From assembly GCF_015056685.1 (NCBI RefSeq), contig NZ_SVFW01000040.1, positions 1 to 39,130 on the forward strand: a stretch of 39,130 nucleotides of DNA, in the 5' to 3' direction. Under the pieces are notes generated by a model, which made no database searches, was not told the origin of the DNA, and saw only the letters and a list, made by a program, of their open reading frames with translations. Positions 7,303 through 14,589 of the stretch are shown piece after piece (within the stretch, counting starts at the first letter, position 1; every line of letters starts with the position of its first letter). Origin of the DNA: Butyrivibrio sp. (lineage in GTDB: Bacteria; Bacillota; Clostridia; Lachnospirales; Lachnospiraceae). Both the position numbers and the translations under genes were made by a program.

Positions 7303-7685
7303 TGAAAATAGAGCATATCGCTATGTATGTGAATGACTTGGAAGCCGCAAGGGACTTCTTTGTTAAGTATCTGGGCGGTACGTCCAATGATGGCTATCAT
7401 AATAAAAATACAGACTTCAGGTCTTTCTTTATTTCTTTTGCAGATGGAGCAAGGCTTGAACTGATGACAAAGCCTGAAATTATAGACGCAGAAAAGCCGC
7501 TGACTCGTACCGGATATGCGCATGTGGCTTTCTCGGTTGGTAGCAAAGAGAAGGTTGATGAGCTGACTGATCGCCTTGAGAACGATGGTTTTGAATTGGT
7601 CAGTGGCCCAAGGACTACCGGCGATGGATATTATGAGAGCTGCATCGTTGCTATTGAAGGAAATCAGATAGAGATTACTGTTTAA
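7302..7685 (+). CDS. VOC-family (glyoxalase/dioxygenase fold) protein
   Basis: A 127-residue vicinal-oxygen-chelate protein made of two beta-alpha-beta-beta-beta units: KIEHIAMYVNDLEAARDFFV at the start, LELMTKPEI closing the first unit, and GYAHVAFSVGSKEKVDELTD opening the second, ending GNQIEITV. Candidate metal ligands are His5, Glu in ARLELM, His in YAHVAF and the terminal Glu in IEIT, the normal glyoxalase I-like set. The substrate cannot be read from sequence. Start overlaps the deformylase stop. A DUF1349 gene begins 10 bases downstream. Confidence 0.9.
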   Translation: MKIEHIAMYVNDLEAARDFFVKYLGGTSNDGYHNKNTDFRSFFISFADGARLELMTKPEIIDAEKPLTRTGYAHVAFSVGSKEKVDELTDRLENDGFELVSGPRTTGDGYYESCIVAIEGNQIEITV

Positions 7686-7695
7686 AGGAGAAGAG

Positions 7696-8301
7696 ATGGA
7701 TATATCGAAATTCACTTGGACTAGAGAACCTAAGAGTTACAGTAAGACAGAGAATAAGATTACTGTGACGACATTACCGCATACAGATCTATGGCAGAGG
7801 ACGTACTACCATTTCAGGAATGATAATGCGCCTGTGTTTCAGATGGAGACTGAAGAAAAGTTCTTCTCTTTTGTGGTGAAAACGGATTTTGCTGACAGCC
7901 ATCACCGCTTTGACCAGTGCGGAGTTGTTATGTACCTGGATAGTGAGAACTGGCTGAAGGGCTCAATTGAGTATGAGAACGAGGAGTTCCAGCACCTTGG
8001 ATCAGTTGTTACCAATCACGGTTATTCTGACTGGGCAACTACTGAGATTCCTGCGTCAGTGAAGTCTATGTGGTATAGGCTGAGCCGCAGAGAAGATGAT
8101 TACTGTATCGAATGCTCAGATGATGGAAATAAGTGGAAGCAGATGAGAGTTTGCCATATGCATGAGGGTGCTGGCAAGGTGAGATTTGGAATATATGCAT
8201 GTTCGCCGGAAGATAGCTCTTTTACCGCAGAGTTTACAAACATGGCTATGACAGAGTGTGCGTGGAAGGCACATGATGGACAGAAGCCGGATGAGGAATA
8301 A
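7696..8301 (+). CDS. DUF1349 family protein (concanavalin-like fold)
   Basis: A 201-residue protein typical of DUF1349: FTWTREPKSYSKTENKITVT, then TDLWQRTYYHFRNDNAPVF, FDQCGVVMYLDSENWLKGSI, and VRFGIYACSPEDSSFTAEFT at the C-terminal end. The fold is a concanavalin A-like jelly roll related to yeast regulators of enolase; no enzymatic role is established. Cytoplasmic, no signal peptide. AAAGGAG precedes the ATG. Last gene of the Dabb-deformylase-VOC-DUF1349 cluster. Confidence 0.9.
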   Translation: MDISKFTWTREPKSYSKTENKITVTTLPHTDLWQRTYYHFRNDNAPVFQMETEEKFFSFVVKTDFADSHHRFDQCGVVMYLDSENWLKGSIEYENEEFQHLGSVVTNHGYSDWATTEIPASVKSMWYRLSRREDDYCIECSDDGNKWKQMRVCHMHEGAGKVRFGIYACSPEDSSFTAEFTNMAMTECAWKAHDGQKPDEE

Positions 8302-8440
8302 AATGAATAAATGTTTAAGCCCCCACCAGGGGATGTGCTTTCAGTTCTATGAAGGCAAGGCTGATGCGAGGGTACCTGAAACGGTCAGCATCAGCCTATT
8401 CTTATGATATGTAAGGACATCCCAAAATCCTTACAAGAGG
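8302..8440 (+). other. structured non-coding stretch (possible RNA element)
   Basis: Contains a perfect 9-bp stem GGCTGATGC / GCATCAGCC (8359-8367, 8388-8396), an enclosing pair GGGATGT / ACATCCC (8330-8336, 8417-8423), a CCCC/GGGG hairpin at 8321-8332, and a competing hairpin GTAAGG / CCTTAC (8411-8434). A 34-codon frame starts at 8303 directly after the DUF1349 stop and may or may not be translated. I cannot assign it to a known RNA family. Confidence 0.4.
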
Positions 8441-8510
8441 TGTTTCTATCATACTATAATTACATTGAAATTTATATTAAATACCGATTAAATTTGAACG
8501 GAGAGAGATT

Positions 8511-8896
8511 ATGCAGGGAAGTATCCAGTAATTACATTGTGCGGAAGCACTAGGTTTAAAGACCAGTTCATGGAGGCACAGAACCTTGCAGTGAACAGAC
8601 TCTTTAAAAAGGACGATACAGATCAGTCTGCAGACTTCATCAGCATCGTTGCCTTCAAAAATCAGGCTGACTTTCTGGAGAAGTTCGGCAAAAAGGGAGT
8701 CAAGCTCCTGATCACAGGCCGCATCCAGACCGGTAGCTATGACAAGGGTGGAACCCGCATTTACACCACCGATGTCATCGCTGAACAGCTTGAGTTTGCA
8801 GAGAGCAAGAGCTCCGGTGAAACATCAGAATCAGCTCCTGAGTCCGGAGATGGTTTCACCAATATACCGGATGATGCGGACATGCCATTCCACTAA
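8511..8896 (+). pseudogene. chimera: LCGSTRF-family N-terminus joined to SSB C-terminal two thirds
   Basis: From NLAVNRLFK onward (about 8583) the frame is single-stranded DNA-binding protein: DFISIVAFKNQADFLEKFGK, VKLLITGRIQTGSYDKG, IYTTDVIAEQLEFAES, then an acidic tail ending DDADMPFH, close to the canonical DDDIPF tip. The first strand of the OB fold is missing. In its place is KYPVITLCGSTRFKDQFMEA, which matches the start of a different family (small nucleoside-deoxyribosyltransferase-like proteins). The good start, ATG 8511 with GGAGAG, hits a stop after six codons; adding one base after 8519 would restore MQGKYPVITLCGSTRF. The present frame could only start at TTG 8537. Recombination joined two genes and a frameshift followed, so a working SSB is unlikely. 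Confidence 0.8.
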
Positions 8897-8915
8897 TAGG
8901 TGGAATTTACCTTTG

Positions 8916-8953
8916 GGTAGCCTTGCAGAAATGCAGGGCTACCAGCTTTTTTT
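8916..8953 (+). terminator. Rho-independent terminator after the SSB chimera
   Basis: Stem GGTAGCCTTGCA / TGCAGGGCTACC with GAAA loop, followed by a run of seven T. Confidence 0.92.
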
Positions 8954-8961
8954 GTGCCGCG

Positions 8962-8996
8962 AACCTTATCTTTTGCAAAAAACAAAAGGTAAGGTT
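8962..8996 (+). other. hairpin beside a weak promoter
   Basis: AACCTTATCTTTTG / CAAAAGGTAAGGTT, 14 pairs with one G-U, 7-base loop. TTGACA (8995-9000) overlaps the right arm and could be the -35 of the next gene, but the -10 (TTAAAC or TTTAAA near 9017-9023) is poor. Confidence 0.4.
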
Positions 8997-9098
8997 GACA
9001 CGAATATGAATTTATCTTTAAACTGAAACTGTAGCTACTACCTGATGACGATCAGGAAAAGAAACCGTTAACTTTTGGATTACAGGAGACAGTAGCAG

Positions 9099-10943
9099 AT
9101 GGATGAAAGAGACGATCTTTATGATCTCATTATTGAAGAATATCATAAGACAGGTTCTGTATCCCAGGTTGCAGAGAACCTTAATACAAACAAAATAAAA
9201 GTACGCCGTGTTCTGATAACAGAAGGCCTCTGGGAGAGCAGATCCAGTAAGCAGGTTGGAGAACTTTTTGCCCAGGGCATGAGTGTAAAAGAGATTGCAA
9301 AAGAGCTCTGCATGTCAGAGAAAAATGTTCAGTCCTACATGCCATATACCAGAGGAGCCTACGGCGGAAGTAAGAGTAATGATGCTGAGAGAAGTGGGGA
9401 GTATCGTGCAAGACAGATTAGTGCTGAGACCAAGCAGCCATCAGTAAAAAGGGTCAAGGGCTTGGAAGGAATAAAACAGCAGCCGGAGACAGTATCTGAT
9501 AATGTGGTCCAGTTTAAGCAAAAGACATATCTGACAAAGCCTGCTTATGAGAAGCCGGCAGAAGATAATAGCGGTAGCTTTGAAAGATTTCCCAGTGTTC
9601 TGAAGCTCCGATTTGAGATGGTATCACCATACAAATCGGATGTGGGTAAGCTTGATATGAATCCTGAGGAAGAAGCTGCCTTCCTTAAAAATGCCAAGGC
9701 AGAAGAGGGACTGATCCGTGATGTTCTGGTCCATGGACAGATGAATCTTCATGCGATTCATTACATGATCCAGAGACTCTTTGGCTGGCAAAACTGTCAC
9801 CTTCACAACTATAGTCTTTCTGAAAAAGACTTCGACATGGTAACAAAGGGACAGAGGATTGGTGAGTACCTTAAGCTGTGCGGAACTATCTTCAGGTATC
9901 CCGATGCAGGTCTTGAGGACAGGTTTTGGGATGATGATTACCACAAGGGAATCAGTGTAAAGAGCTGGCTAAGGACCAAGTACACCTATGGTTACAGAGA
10001 CTTCTCTGTTGATGATACCTTTATCAAAAACTACGAGTATGTTGAACAGTTCAAGAAGACCTACAAGAGAGGCCTTGTTAATCCCAAAATGACTCTGGAG
10101 AACTTCAGAAGAGTCCATGTTTTTGAAAATTCAGAGAATTTCCTTCTTGAGGGAATATGTGTAAGAGACCTTTTTGCAACTGCCTATGAAGGTAAGTTTG
10201 ATGAAGCATTCTGGAGAACCTTCATGGACGATATGATTCGTGAAAAAAAACAGGATGTTGAAGAAGTCAGGAAGGAGTCTTTAGAGGACTACAAGCTGAT
10301 TCTGGATACCTTGAAGGATCTTAATAACCTTAGAACCAATATCCTTAACATAGATAAGGCCATAAGGTTTGGGCAGGCCGATGATGTACAGAAATTTTAC
10401 AACATGAATCCCTATGAAGTGATCAGTAGCCAGAAAGCTCTGGTTCGTGACATGGAAGAAAAGCTTGGTCCATACCTTGCGGATGAGAAGCCCAAAATCT
10501 TCCCCTTCACGGATGCAATCTACTATAACTATGACTACGGCGATGACTGGTGCGTGAAGATAACATGCCTTGACGCGTATACTGCAAATGATGATTATGA
10601 CATCGACTGTGCTACCAGATTCAAGGAAATTGACGGACAGCTGTATATGCCCAAAAGGATTCCGTGGAACGAGCTCCAGTATAGGGATCTTAGTGGAAAA
10701 ATAGTTGATGATGATCTCCGCGAAAAGCTCCAGACAGTTTACCTCAAGACCTTCCCAATCTGTGTTCATGCTGATGGCATTAATGTCATGGACGATGTGG
10801 GCGGAGTTTTCAGATTCAAGGAATTTCTTGAAAAGATAAATAGCACAGATCCTGAGGATCGTGAGGAAAGAGAAGAACTAAAATACTGGGCAAAGGGCCA
10901 GGGCTGGACCGGAAGAAAGATTAAGCCGGAGAACATGTTATAA
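9099..10943 (+). CDS. HTH domain plus pRiA4b ORF-3-like (IS1096 TnpR-like) protein
   Basis: A 614-residue two-part protein. Residues 1-90 hold two helix-turn-helix-like segments: KTGSVSQVAENLNTNKIKVR and GMSVKEIAKELCMSEKNVQS. A polar linker follows. From about residue 165 it matches the pRiA4b ORF-3 / IS1096 TnpR-like fold: LIRDVLVHGQMNLHAIHYMI with RLFGWQNCHLHNYSL, then YYNYDYGDDWCVKITCLDAY, and finally HADGINVMDDVGGVFRFKEF. The family is common on plasmids and other mobile DNA; its biochemical function is unknown. Most members are shorter, so the N-terminal helix-turn-helix extension and the long insert (residues 230-440) are notable. Start ATG follows ACAGGAGAC. It has its own terminator. 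Confidence 0.8.
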   Translation: MDERDDLYDLIIEEYHKTGSVSQVAENLNTNKIKVRRVLITEGLWESRSSKQVGELFAQGMSVKEIAKELCMSEKNVQSYMPYTRGAYGGSKSNDAERSGEYRARQISAETKQPSVKRVKGLEGIKQQPETVSDNVVQFKQKTYLTKPAYEKPAEDNSGSFERFPSVLKLRFEMVSPYKSDVGKLDMNPEEEAAFLKNAKAEEGLIRDVLVHGQMNLHAIHYMIQRLFGWQNCHLHNYSLSEKDFDMVTKGQRIGEYLKLCGTIFRYPDAGLEDRFWDDDYHKGISVKSWLRTKYTYGYRDFSVDDTFIKNYEYVEQFKKTYKRGLVNPKMTLENFRRVHVFENSENFLLEGICVRDLFATAYEGKFDEAFWRTFMDDMIREKKQDVEEVRKESLEDYKLILDTLKDLNNLRTNILNIDKAIRFGQADDVQKFYNMNPYEVISSQKALVRDMEEKLGPYLADEKPKIFPFTDAIYYNYDYGDDWCVKITCLDAYTANDDYDIDCATRFKEIDGQLYMPKRIPWNELQYRDLSGKIVDDDLREKLQTVYLKTFPICVHADGINVMDDVGGVFRFKEFLEKINSTDPEDREEREELKYWAKGQGWTGRKIKPENML

Positions 10944-10962
10944 CATAATAGAAATGCAGTAT

Positions 10963-10993
10963 GGAGGCGGCTTTGAACTGCCTCCAATTTTTA
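10963..10993 (+). terminator. Rho-independent terminator after the pRiA4b-like gene
   Basis: Stem GGAGGCGG / CTGCCTCC (one G-U), loop CTTTGAA, followed by AATTTTTA. Confidence 0.85.
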
Positions 10994-11170
10994 TGCTGTT
11001 TTGGTTTGGTATTTATGTGGGATTCAAGATATTGAAAACAATAACACGGGTAAAGTGCTGATGAATGCTGCGATTTTGGAGGGGTAATTATCGGACACAT
11101 CAACGTATATTATGGGATCATAGAAAAAAGCAAGACACGTAGCAATGATTTTTGCAGAAGGAGGCACACT

Positions 11171-11593
11171 ATGATTCAGCACGTAAACTTTGATTATGTA
11201 GCAGGCCAGAACATTACATACGGAATAATTGGCAGAGGCATTTTGGGCAGCAACAGAAACCTTCGTAATCTTTCCAACCACACCGTGATCATAGCCTGTG
11301 ACGATATCATGGATGAGTCCGTTATAAGAGAGACAGCAGACGTTATCCTCACAAGAGGTTGCAAAAACGTTGCCTTCTGCGGAGAAGCTTCCGAAGACCT
11401 CAGGACTATCTTCAATGAAGAGGATCTTGAGATCAACGGATATGAAGATTTCGCAGTTATGAGAGGAATTGAAGACATCGAGGACCTTGCAGAGGAAGTA
11501 TCAACCTGTTGGAACGAAGTCCTTATCCTTTGCAGCAACATGTCTTTGGTAAAAGATTGCCAGGAGTCATTAAGAGAAGCAGTTTACGCATAA
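11171..11593 (+). CDS. hypothetical protein, 140 residues
   Basis: No confident family. The alternation of hydrophobic strands and acidic helices suggests a compact alpha/beta fold: NHTVIIACDDIMDESVIRET, CKNVAFCGEASEDLRTIF, then EVLILCSNMSLVKDCQESLR. It is acidic and cytoplasmic, with an excellent AAGGAGG site 7 bases before the ATG. The Cys-rich miniprotein gene begins 25 bases after its stop with another strong ribosome-binding site, so the two are probably cotranscribed. Confidence 0.7.
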   Translation: MIQHVNFDYVAGQNITYGIIGRGILGSNRNLRNLSNHTVIIACDDIMDESVIRETADVILTRGCKNVAFCGEASEDLRTIFNEEDLEINGYEDFAVMRGIEDIEDLAEEVSTCWNEVLILCSNMSLVKDCQESLREAVYA

Positions 11594-11617
11594 CATTAAC
11601 ATTCTGAGGAGGTTGGT

Positions 11618-11743
11618 ATGGAACGATTGATTTACTGGATAAAGAAATGCATACATCGTAACAATAGATTCTGCAAACACTTCTGCGTGACCTGCGAGTT
11701 TTATGAGTTCTGCAGGAGAGACGGGGGTCTCTGTTATAGTTAA
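11618..11743 (+). CDS. cysteine-rich miniprotein, 41 residues
   Basis: Begins MERLIYWIKKCIHRNNRF and continues CKHFCVTCEFYEFCRRDGG to LCYS. Six Cys occur at positions 11, 19, 23, 26, 32 and 39; CxxxCxxC and CxxxxxC spacing could bind a metal or an Fe-S cluster. The start has GAGGAGG 6 bases upstream. No family recognised. Its stop overlaps the stop of the convergent minus-strand gene by four bases. Confidence 0.6.
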   Translation: MERLIYWIKKCIHRNNRFCKHFCVTCEFYEFCRRDGGLCYS

Positions 11744-12054
11744 AGACTTCTCCAAGGCAAGTATTCACTCTCAGCGATATATCTTTTGATCAGCTGGTCT
11801 TCATTAAGGCTTTCATATTTATGGTAGAAGTCCAGCAGGTCATTGTTTACCGACCTGTTCAAGAATTTTATTAGTGGGGCATCGTCACCTTCGACAGGAT
11901 CAATGCCATTGATCTGATTATCGGTATACTTTTTCGTAAGTGATTTCAAGATACGGAACTTCGAGGATAATCTTCCGATCATAAAACCTTCAGCGTAACC
12001 TCTGCTATAAAAACTATTAAAATCACGGCTGGTTTTGTCATCATATTCAAGCAT
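11740..12054 (-). CDS. hypothetical partner of the GHKL ATPase, 104 residues
   Basis: A small soluble protein of unknown family: SRDFNSFYSRGYAEGFMIGR, then a basic helix (SSKFRILKSLTKKYTDNQIN) and a C-terminal helix ending KRYIAESEYLPWRSL. ATG 12054 was chosen because GAGAGGT lies just upstream; an in-frame TTG at 12093 would overlap the ATPase stop. It lies 35 bases downstream of the GHKL ATPase gene on the same strand and must share its transcript. The pairing suggests a dedicated partner, but no motif tells its role. Confidence 0.65.
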   Translation of the reverse strand: MLEYDDKTSRDFNSFYSRGYAEGFMIGRLSSKFRILKSLTKKYTDNQINGIDPVEGDDAPLIKFLNRSVNNDLLDFYHKYESLNEDQLIKRYIAESEYLPWRSL

Positions 12055-12089
12055 ATTTGGACCTCTCTTCCCAGGCCTGTTGTGCCTTA

Positions 12090-13532
12090 TCAATTACCAT
12101 GCTTCCTCTTAGCAGACCATTCTCCAAGATTGGTAAAAACAGCATTATATTTAGCGCTTCTGTTACTTCCATAGATCTGAAGCATATCCTCGGAAAGCTT
12201 AAGAAGAGTTGTATGGAAGGCTTCTTTTGCCAAATAGATTTCATTGATTTCATTGGCAACCCTTACACCAAATGAATTTTTAGCGTTACTACGAATTTTG
12301 TGAGTACATGCCTCGCCAAGAGCAACGGTATTTTTATTGATAAGAATGTTGCAGGTCGGGAGCTTTTCATAACAATATACTTTTGAAAAGAATCGGTCAG
12401 CAACCTCTTCTAAAAGCCTGATTCTTTTAGACTGCTGAGCATTTGGAGAAGCTGTGATGTCCAAACCTCCATTTTCTTCGCATAGTGTATACAAATCCTT
12501 GATTCCCAGATTGGTAAAATAGTGCGATACTCGTCTCATGCTACTGTAAGAAGAGCGCTGAAACCAGAAAAATGCTATCTTCCGTTGGTTTTTGTCACTG
12601 GGATGCGAAGGTGCTATTTCTGCGAGAAGTATATCTTTATATTTCTCATAAAACTTATTATGAACATCTTTGTTATTCGCAATTATTTCAATCAATCTGC
12701 TAATCTGGTAATTCCAATTACAGCCGTGATGAGCGTCTTGAAGTGTCAGCCATACTGGGGAAAATGCCTCCAGTATTTCCAGGGCAGCCACAGGATCTTC
12801 AAGCCGATCCAAAACCAAATCAATTGCACGTTGCATCATATAGCTGGAAAGAGTAATACGATCCCTGTCATCCTTATCAATATCCATGCTGTGGATACAG
12901 AAATATACCGGAAAAGGAAAGCTTTTCCTGAATTCAAGATTTATAAAAACGCCACCTTTCTTCTTTTTGCTGTTGCTTTTGAAAACTGCATATTCATCAG
13001 CCTTTGTTATAAGATTCCCAAAGCGTGGGTTTTCTTCATAGTAAAAAGAGTGAATCGTATAACAGGCATCTTTATATTGCTCGGCATTAACACCGGTTAA
13101 TGTCAGTTTAGTAGTATCACTATAGGGGCGTGTATAGAGATCATATGCCAGAATCTTTTCAGATACGCCGTTGATGATCTGATCGGCTTGTGTTACTACA
13201 AGACGCCAATCCTGAGACTCCATGGTGATTCCAAGCTTCATGTCTCTATATGCAACCAGAGCGGCCATCTTAAAGCCTTCCCCAAAGTGCCCGGCATGGT
13301 GCTTGCCATCCTCTCTCTTGGTGGAGGCTCCAAGGTAGTAGAGCCATTCCTTGTTAAACCCCGATTCCGCTTCAAGAGTGAGAGTGTCATCTGAGTAGTC
13401 CATCTTAAACCCTGTGGCAAATTTTTCGGGGCCAACAGCGTCATAGAAGTTCTGAACAAAATTATTCATAATGGTATAAACACCCCATTTTATTGAATAC
13501 CGCATGAGAATGTTGAGCTTTCTCGTTTCCAT
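12090..13532 (-). CDS. GHKL-type (HSP90/MutL/histidine-kinase fold) ATPase
   Basis: A 480-residue protein with an N-terminal Bergerat ATP-binding fold: N-box helix NNFVQNFYDAVG (23-34), a DDTLTLEAESGF strand with GASTK (68-72) in the lid region, and G-box HAGHFGEGFKMAA (79-91). Residues 200-480 are unique, with no kinase H-box, response-regulator or MutL endonuclease domain. Orphan GHKL ATPases of this kind (MORC- or HSP90-like) recur in phage-defence loci, but this one matches no system I can name. ATG 13532 has AGAGGT upstream and retains the complete N-box helix. Transcription appears to start from a minus-strand copy of the island promoter module (site A), and a palindrome (13558-13576) lies in the leader. 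Confidence 0.8.
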   Translation of the reverse strand: METRKLNILMRYSIKWGVYTIMNNFVQNFYDAVGPEKFATGFKMDYSDDTLTLEAESGFNKEWLYYLGASTKREDGKHHAGHFGEGFKMAALVAYRDMKLGITMESQDWRLVVTQADQIINGVSEKILAYDLYTRPYSDTTKLTLTGVNAEQYKDACYTIHSFYYEENPRFGNLITKADEYAVFKSNSKKKKGGVFINLEFRKSFPFPVYFCIHSMDIDKDDRDRITLSSYMMQRAIDLVLDRLEDPVAALEILEAFSPVWLTLQDAHHGCNWNYQISRLIEIIANNKDVHNKFYEKYKDILLAEIAPSHPSDKNQRKIAFFWFQRSSYSSMRRVSHYFTNLGIKDLYTLCEENGGLDITASPNAQQSKRIRLLEEVADRFFSKVYCYEKLPTCNILINKNTVALGEACTHKIRSNAKNSFGVRVANEINEIYLAKEAFHTTLLKLSEDMLQIYGSNRSAKYNAVFTNLGEWSAKRKHGN

Positions 13533-13557
13533 ATAATACCTCTGGAATAAAAAATAC

Positions 13558-13576
13558 ATTATGGCGTCGCCATAAT
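13558..13576. promoter_or_regulatory. palindrome in the leader of the GHKL gene
   Basis: ATTATGGCG-T-CGCCATAAT, a perfect 9+1+9 palindrome, lies between the site A promoter and the start codon. The core GGCGTCGCC recurs at 13754-13762 ahead of the Thg1 gene. Possible operator or 5' hairpin. Confidence 0.5.
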
Positions 13577-13581
13577 AGTTA

Positions 13582-13626
13582 ATTGTAAAGGTTGACAATC
13601 GGATATGCATTCAACGCTTAGTTGAA
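13582..13626 (-). promoter_or_regulatory. island promoter module, site A (GHKL operon)
   Basis: On the minus strand: TTCAAC-TAAGC-GTTGAA (13626-13610), then ATGCAT at the -35 position, 17 bases, TACAAT at -10 (13587-13582). The palindrome is perfect. Confidence 0.7.
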
Positions 13627-13635
13627 GAGCCGAGA

Positions 13636-13680
13636 TTAAACCACGAGTTAACTGACAGCCAGTATGTATAGGGATATCAT
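13636..13680 (+). promoter_or_regulatory. island promoter module, site B (RNA-repair operon)
   Basis: TTAAAC-CACGA-GTTAAC (13636-13652), CTGACA (13652-13657), 17 bases, TATCAT (13675-13680). It lies ten bases from site A and points the other way, making a divergent control region. Confidence 0.75.
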
Positions 13681-13819
13681 TTAATTAAATGGATTGTGCG
13701 CCGTCACATTAATCCGGAGGTGGTGTGAAAATCAGATGGTGTCCACCTATCGGGCGTCGCCGTAACAGTCGGATTTACAAGATTTGGGAAAATAAGTATA
13801 GCAGGGAGAGATGATAGAA

Positions 13820-14572
13820 ATGCGTTTTGATGAGATGGACAAAAAGATGCGTGTTTACGAGCAGTCCTTAGATCAGGTATTGCTTCCAGATATTTATATG
13901 GTGGCAAGGCTTGATGGCAGAGGCTTTACAAGACTTACTAAGGAAGTCTGTAATTTTGAAGCACCATTTGATGAAAAGTTTAGAGATATGATGGTGAAAA
14001 CAACAAAAACTCTCATGGATTGCGGATTCAGAGTGGTATACGCCTATACAGAAAGCGATGAGATTTCATTATTGTTTGCGGCAGATGAAGATGCATTCGG
14101 CAGAAAAGTGCGCAAGTATAATTCAACACTTGCTGCTGAAGCTAGTGCAGTGTTTTCACTGGAACTTGGAATGGCAGCAACTTTTGATTGCAGAATGGTG
14201 CCTCTTCCTAATGCGGAGAGAGTTGAGGATTACTTCAGATGGCGTCAGGAAGATGCTAACAGGAATGCGCTAAATTCACATTGTTACTGGATGCTCCGAA
14301 AGGAGGGCACATCAGTTCATAAAGCTACGTCAAAGCTGAAAGGAAAAGGCGTTGCTTATAAAAATGAGCTGTTATTCAGCAGAGGAATCAACTATGATAA
14401 GTTGCCTTCATGGCAGAAACGAGGCGTAGGCATGTGGATAGAAGAGTATGGAAAAGAAGGATTTAATCCGCTTACTGGTGAAACAAAGATGACAACACGT
14501 AAAAGAATACATATAGATTACGAACTGCCGTCAGGTGATGAATATGGCAGCTTTATTCGGAAATTTACTTGA
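13820..14572 (+). CDS. Thg1-like 3'-5' RNA polymerase (tRNA-His guanylyltransferase family)
   Basis: A 250-residue Thg1/TLP family enzyme. These add nucleotides to the 5' end of tRNA in the 3'-5' direction, either G-1 on tRNA-His or template-directed repair of truncated 5' ends. Key residues are visible: MVARLDGRGFTRLTK with metal-binding Asp32, VYAYTESDEISLLF with Asp80/Glu81, FDCRMVPLPNAERVEDYFRW, and RQEDANRNALNSHCYW, the HxxxN-like region. Length is normal. ATG 13820 was preferred over 13811 because GGGAG is otherwise too close and the family starts at the (M)xFDxxDKKM block. Bacterial tRNA-His normally has an encoded G-1, so repair is the more likely role. The stop abuts the ligase ribosome-binding site. 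Confidence 0.93.
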   Translation: MRFDEMDKKMRVYEQSLDQVLLPDIYMVARLDGRGFTRLTKEVCNFEAPFDEKFRDMMVKTTKTLMDCGFRVVYAYTESDEISLLFAADEDAFGRKVRKYNSTLAAEASAVFSLELGMAATFDCRMVPLPNAERVEDYFRWRQEDANRNALNSHCYWMLRKEGTSVHKATSKLKGKGVAYKNELLFSRGINYDKLPSWQKRGVGMWIEEYGKEGFNPLTGETKMTTRKRIHIDYELPSGDEYGSFIRKFT

Positions 14573-14589
14573 GGAGGATGAAAAGAAAA

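Noticed and set aside
8962..9023. A tenth copy of the island promoter palindrome upstream of the pRiA4b-like gene
   Set aside because: TTGACA is present, but the upstream bases fit the palindrome poorly and the -10 is weak; the hairpin explains the symmetry.
11024..11541. Antisense frames of 85 and 115 codons over the 140-residue gene
   Set aside because: Ser/Leu-rich mirror frames without ribosome-binding sites; the plus-strand gene has a strong one.
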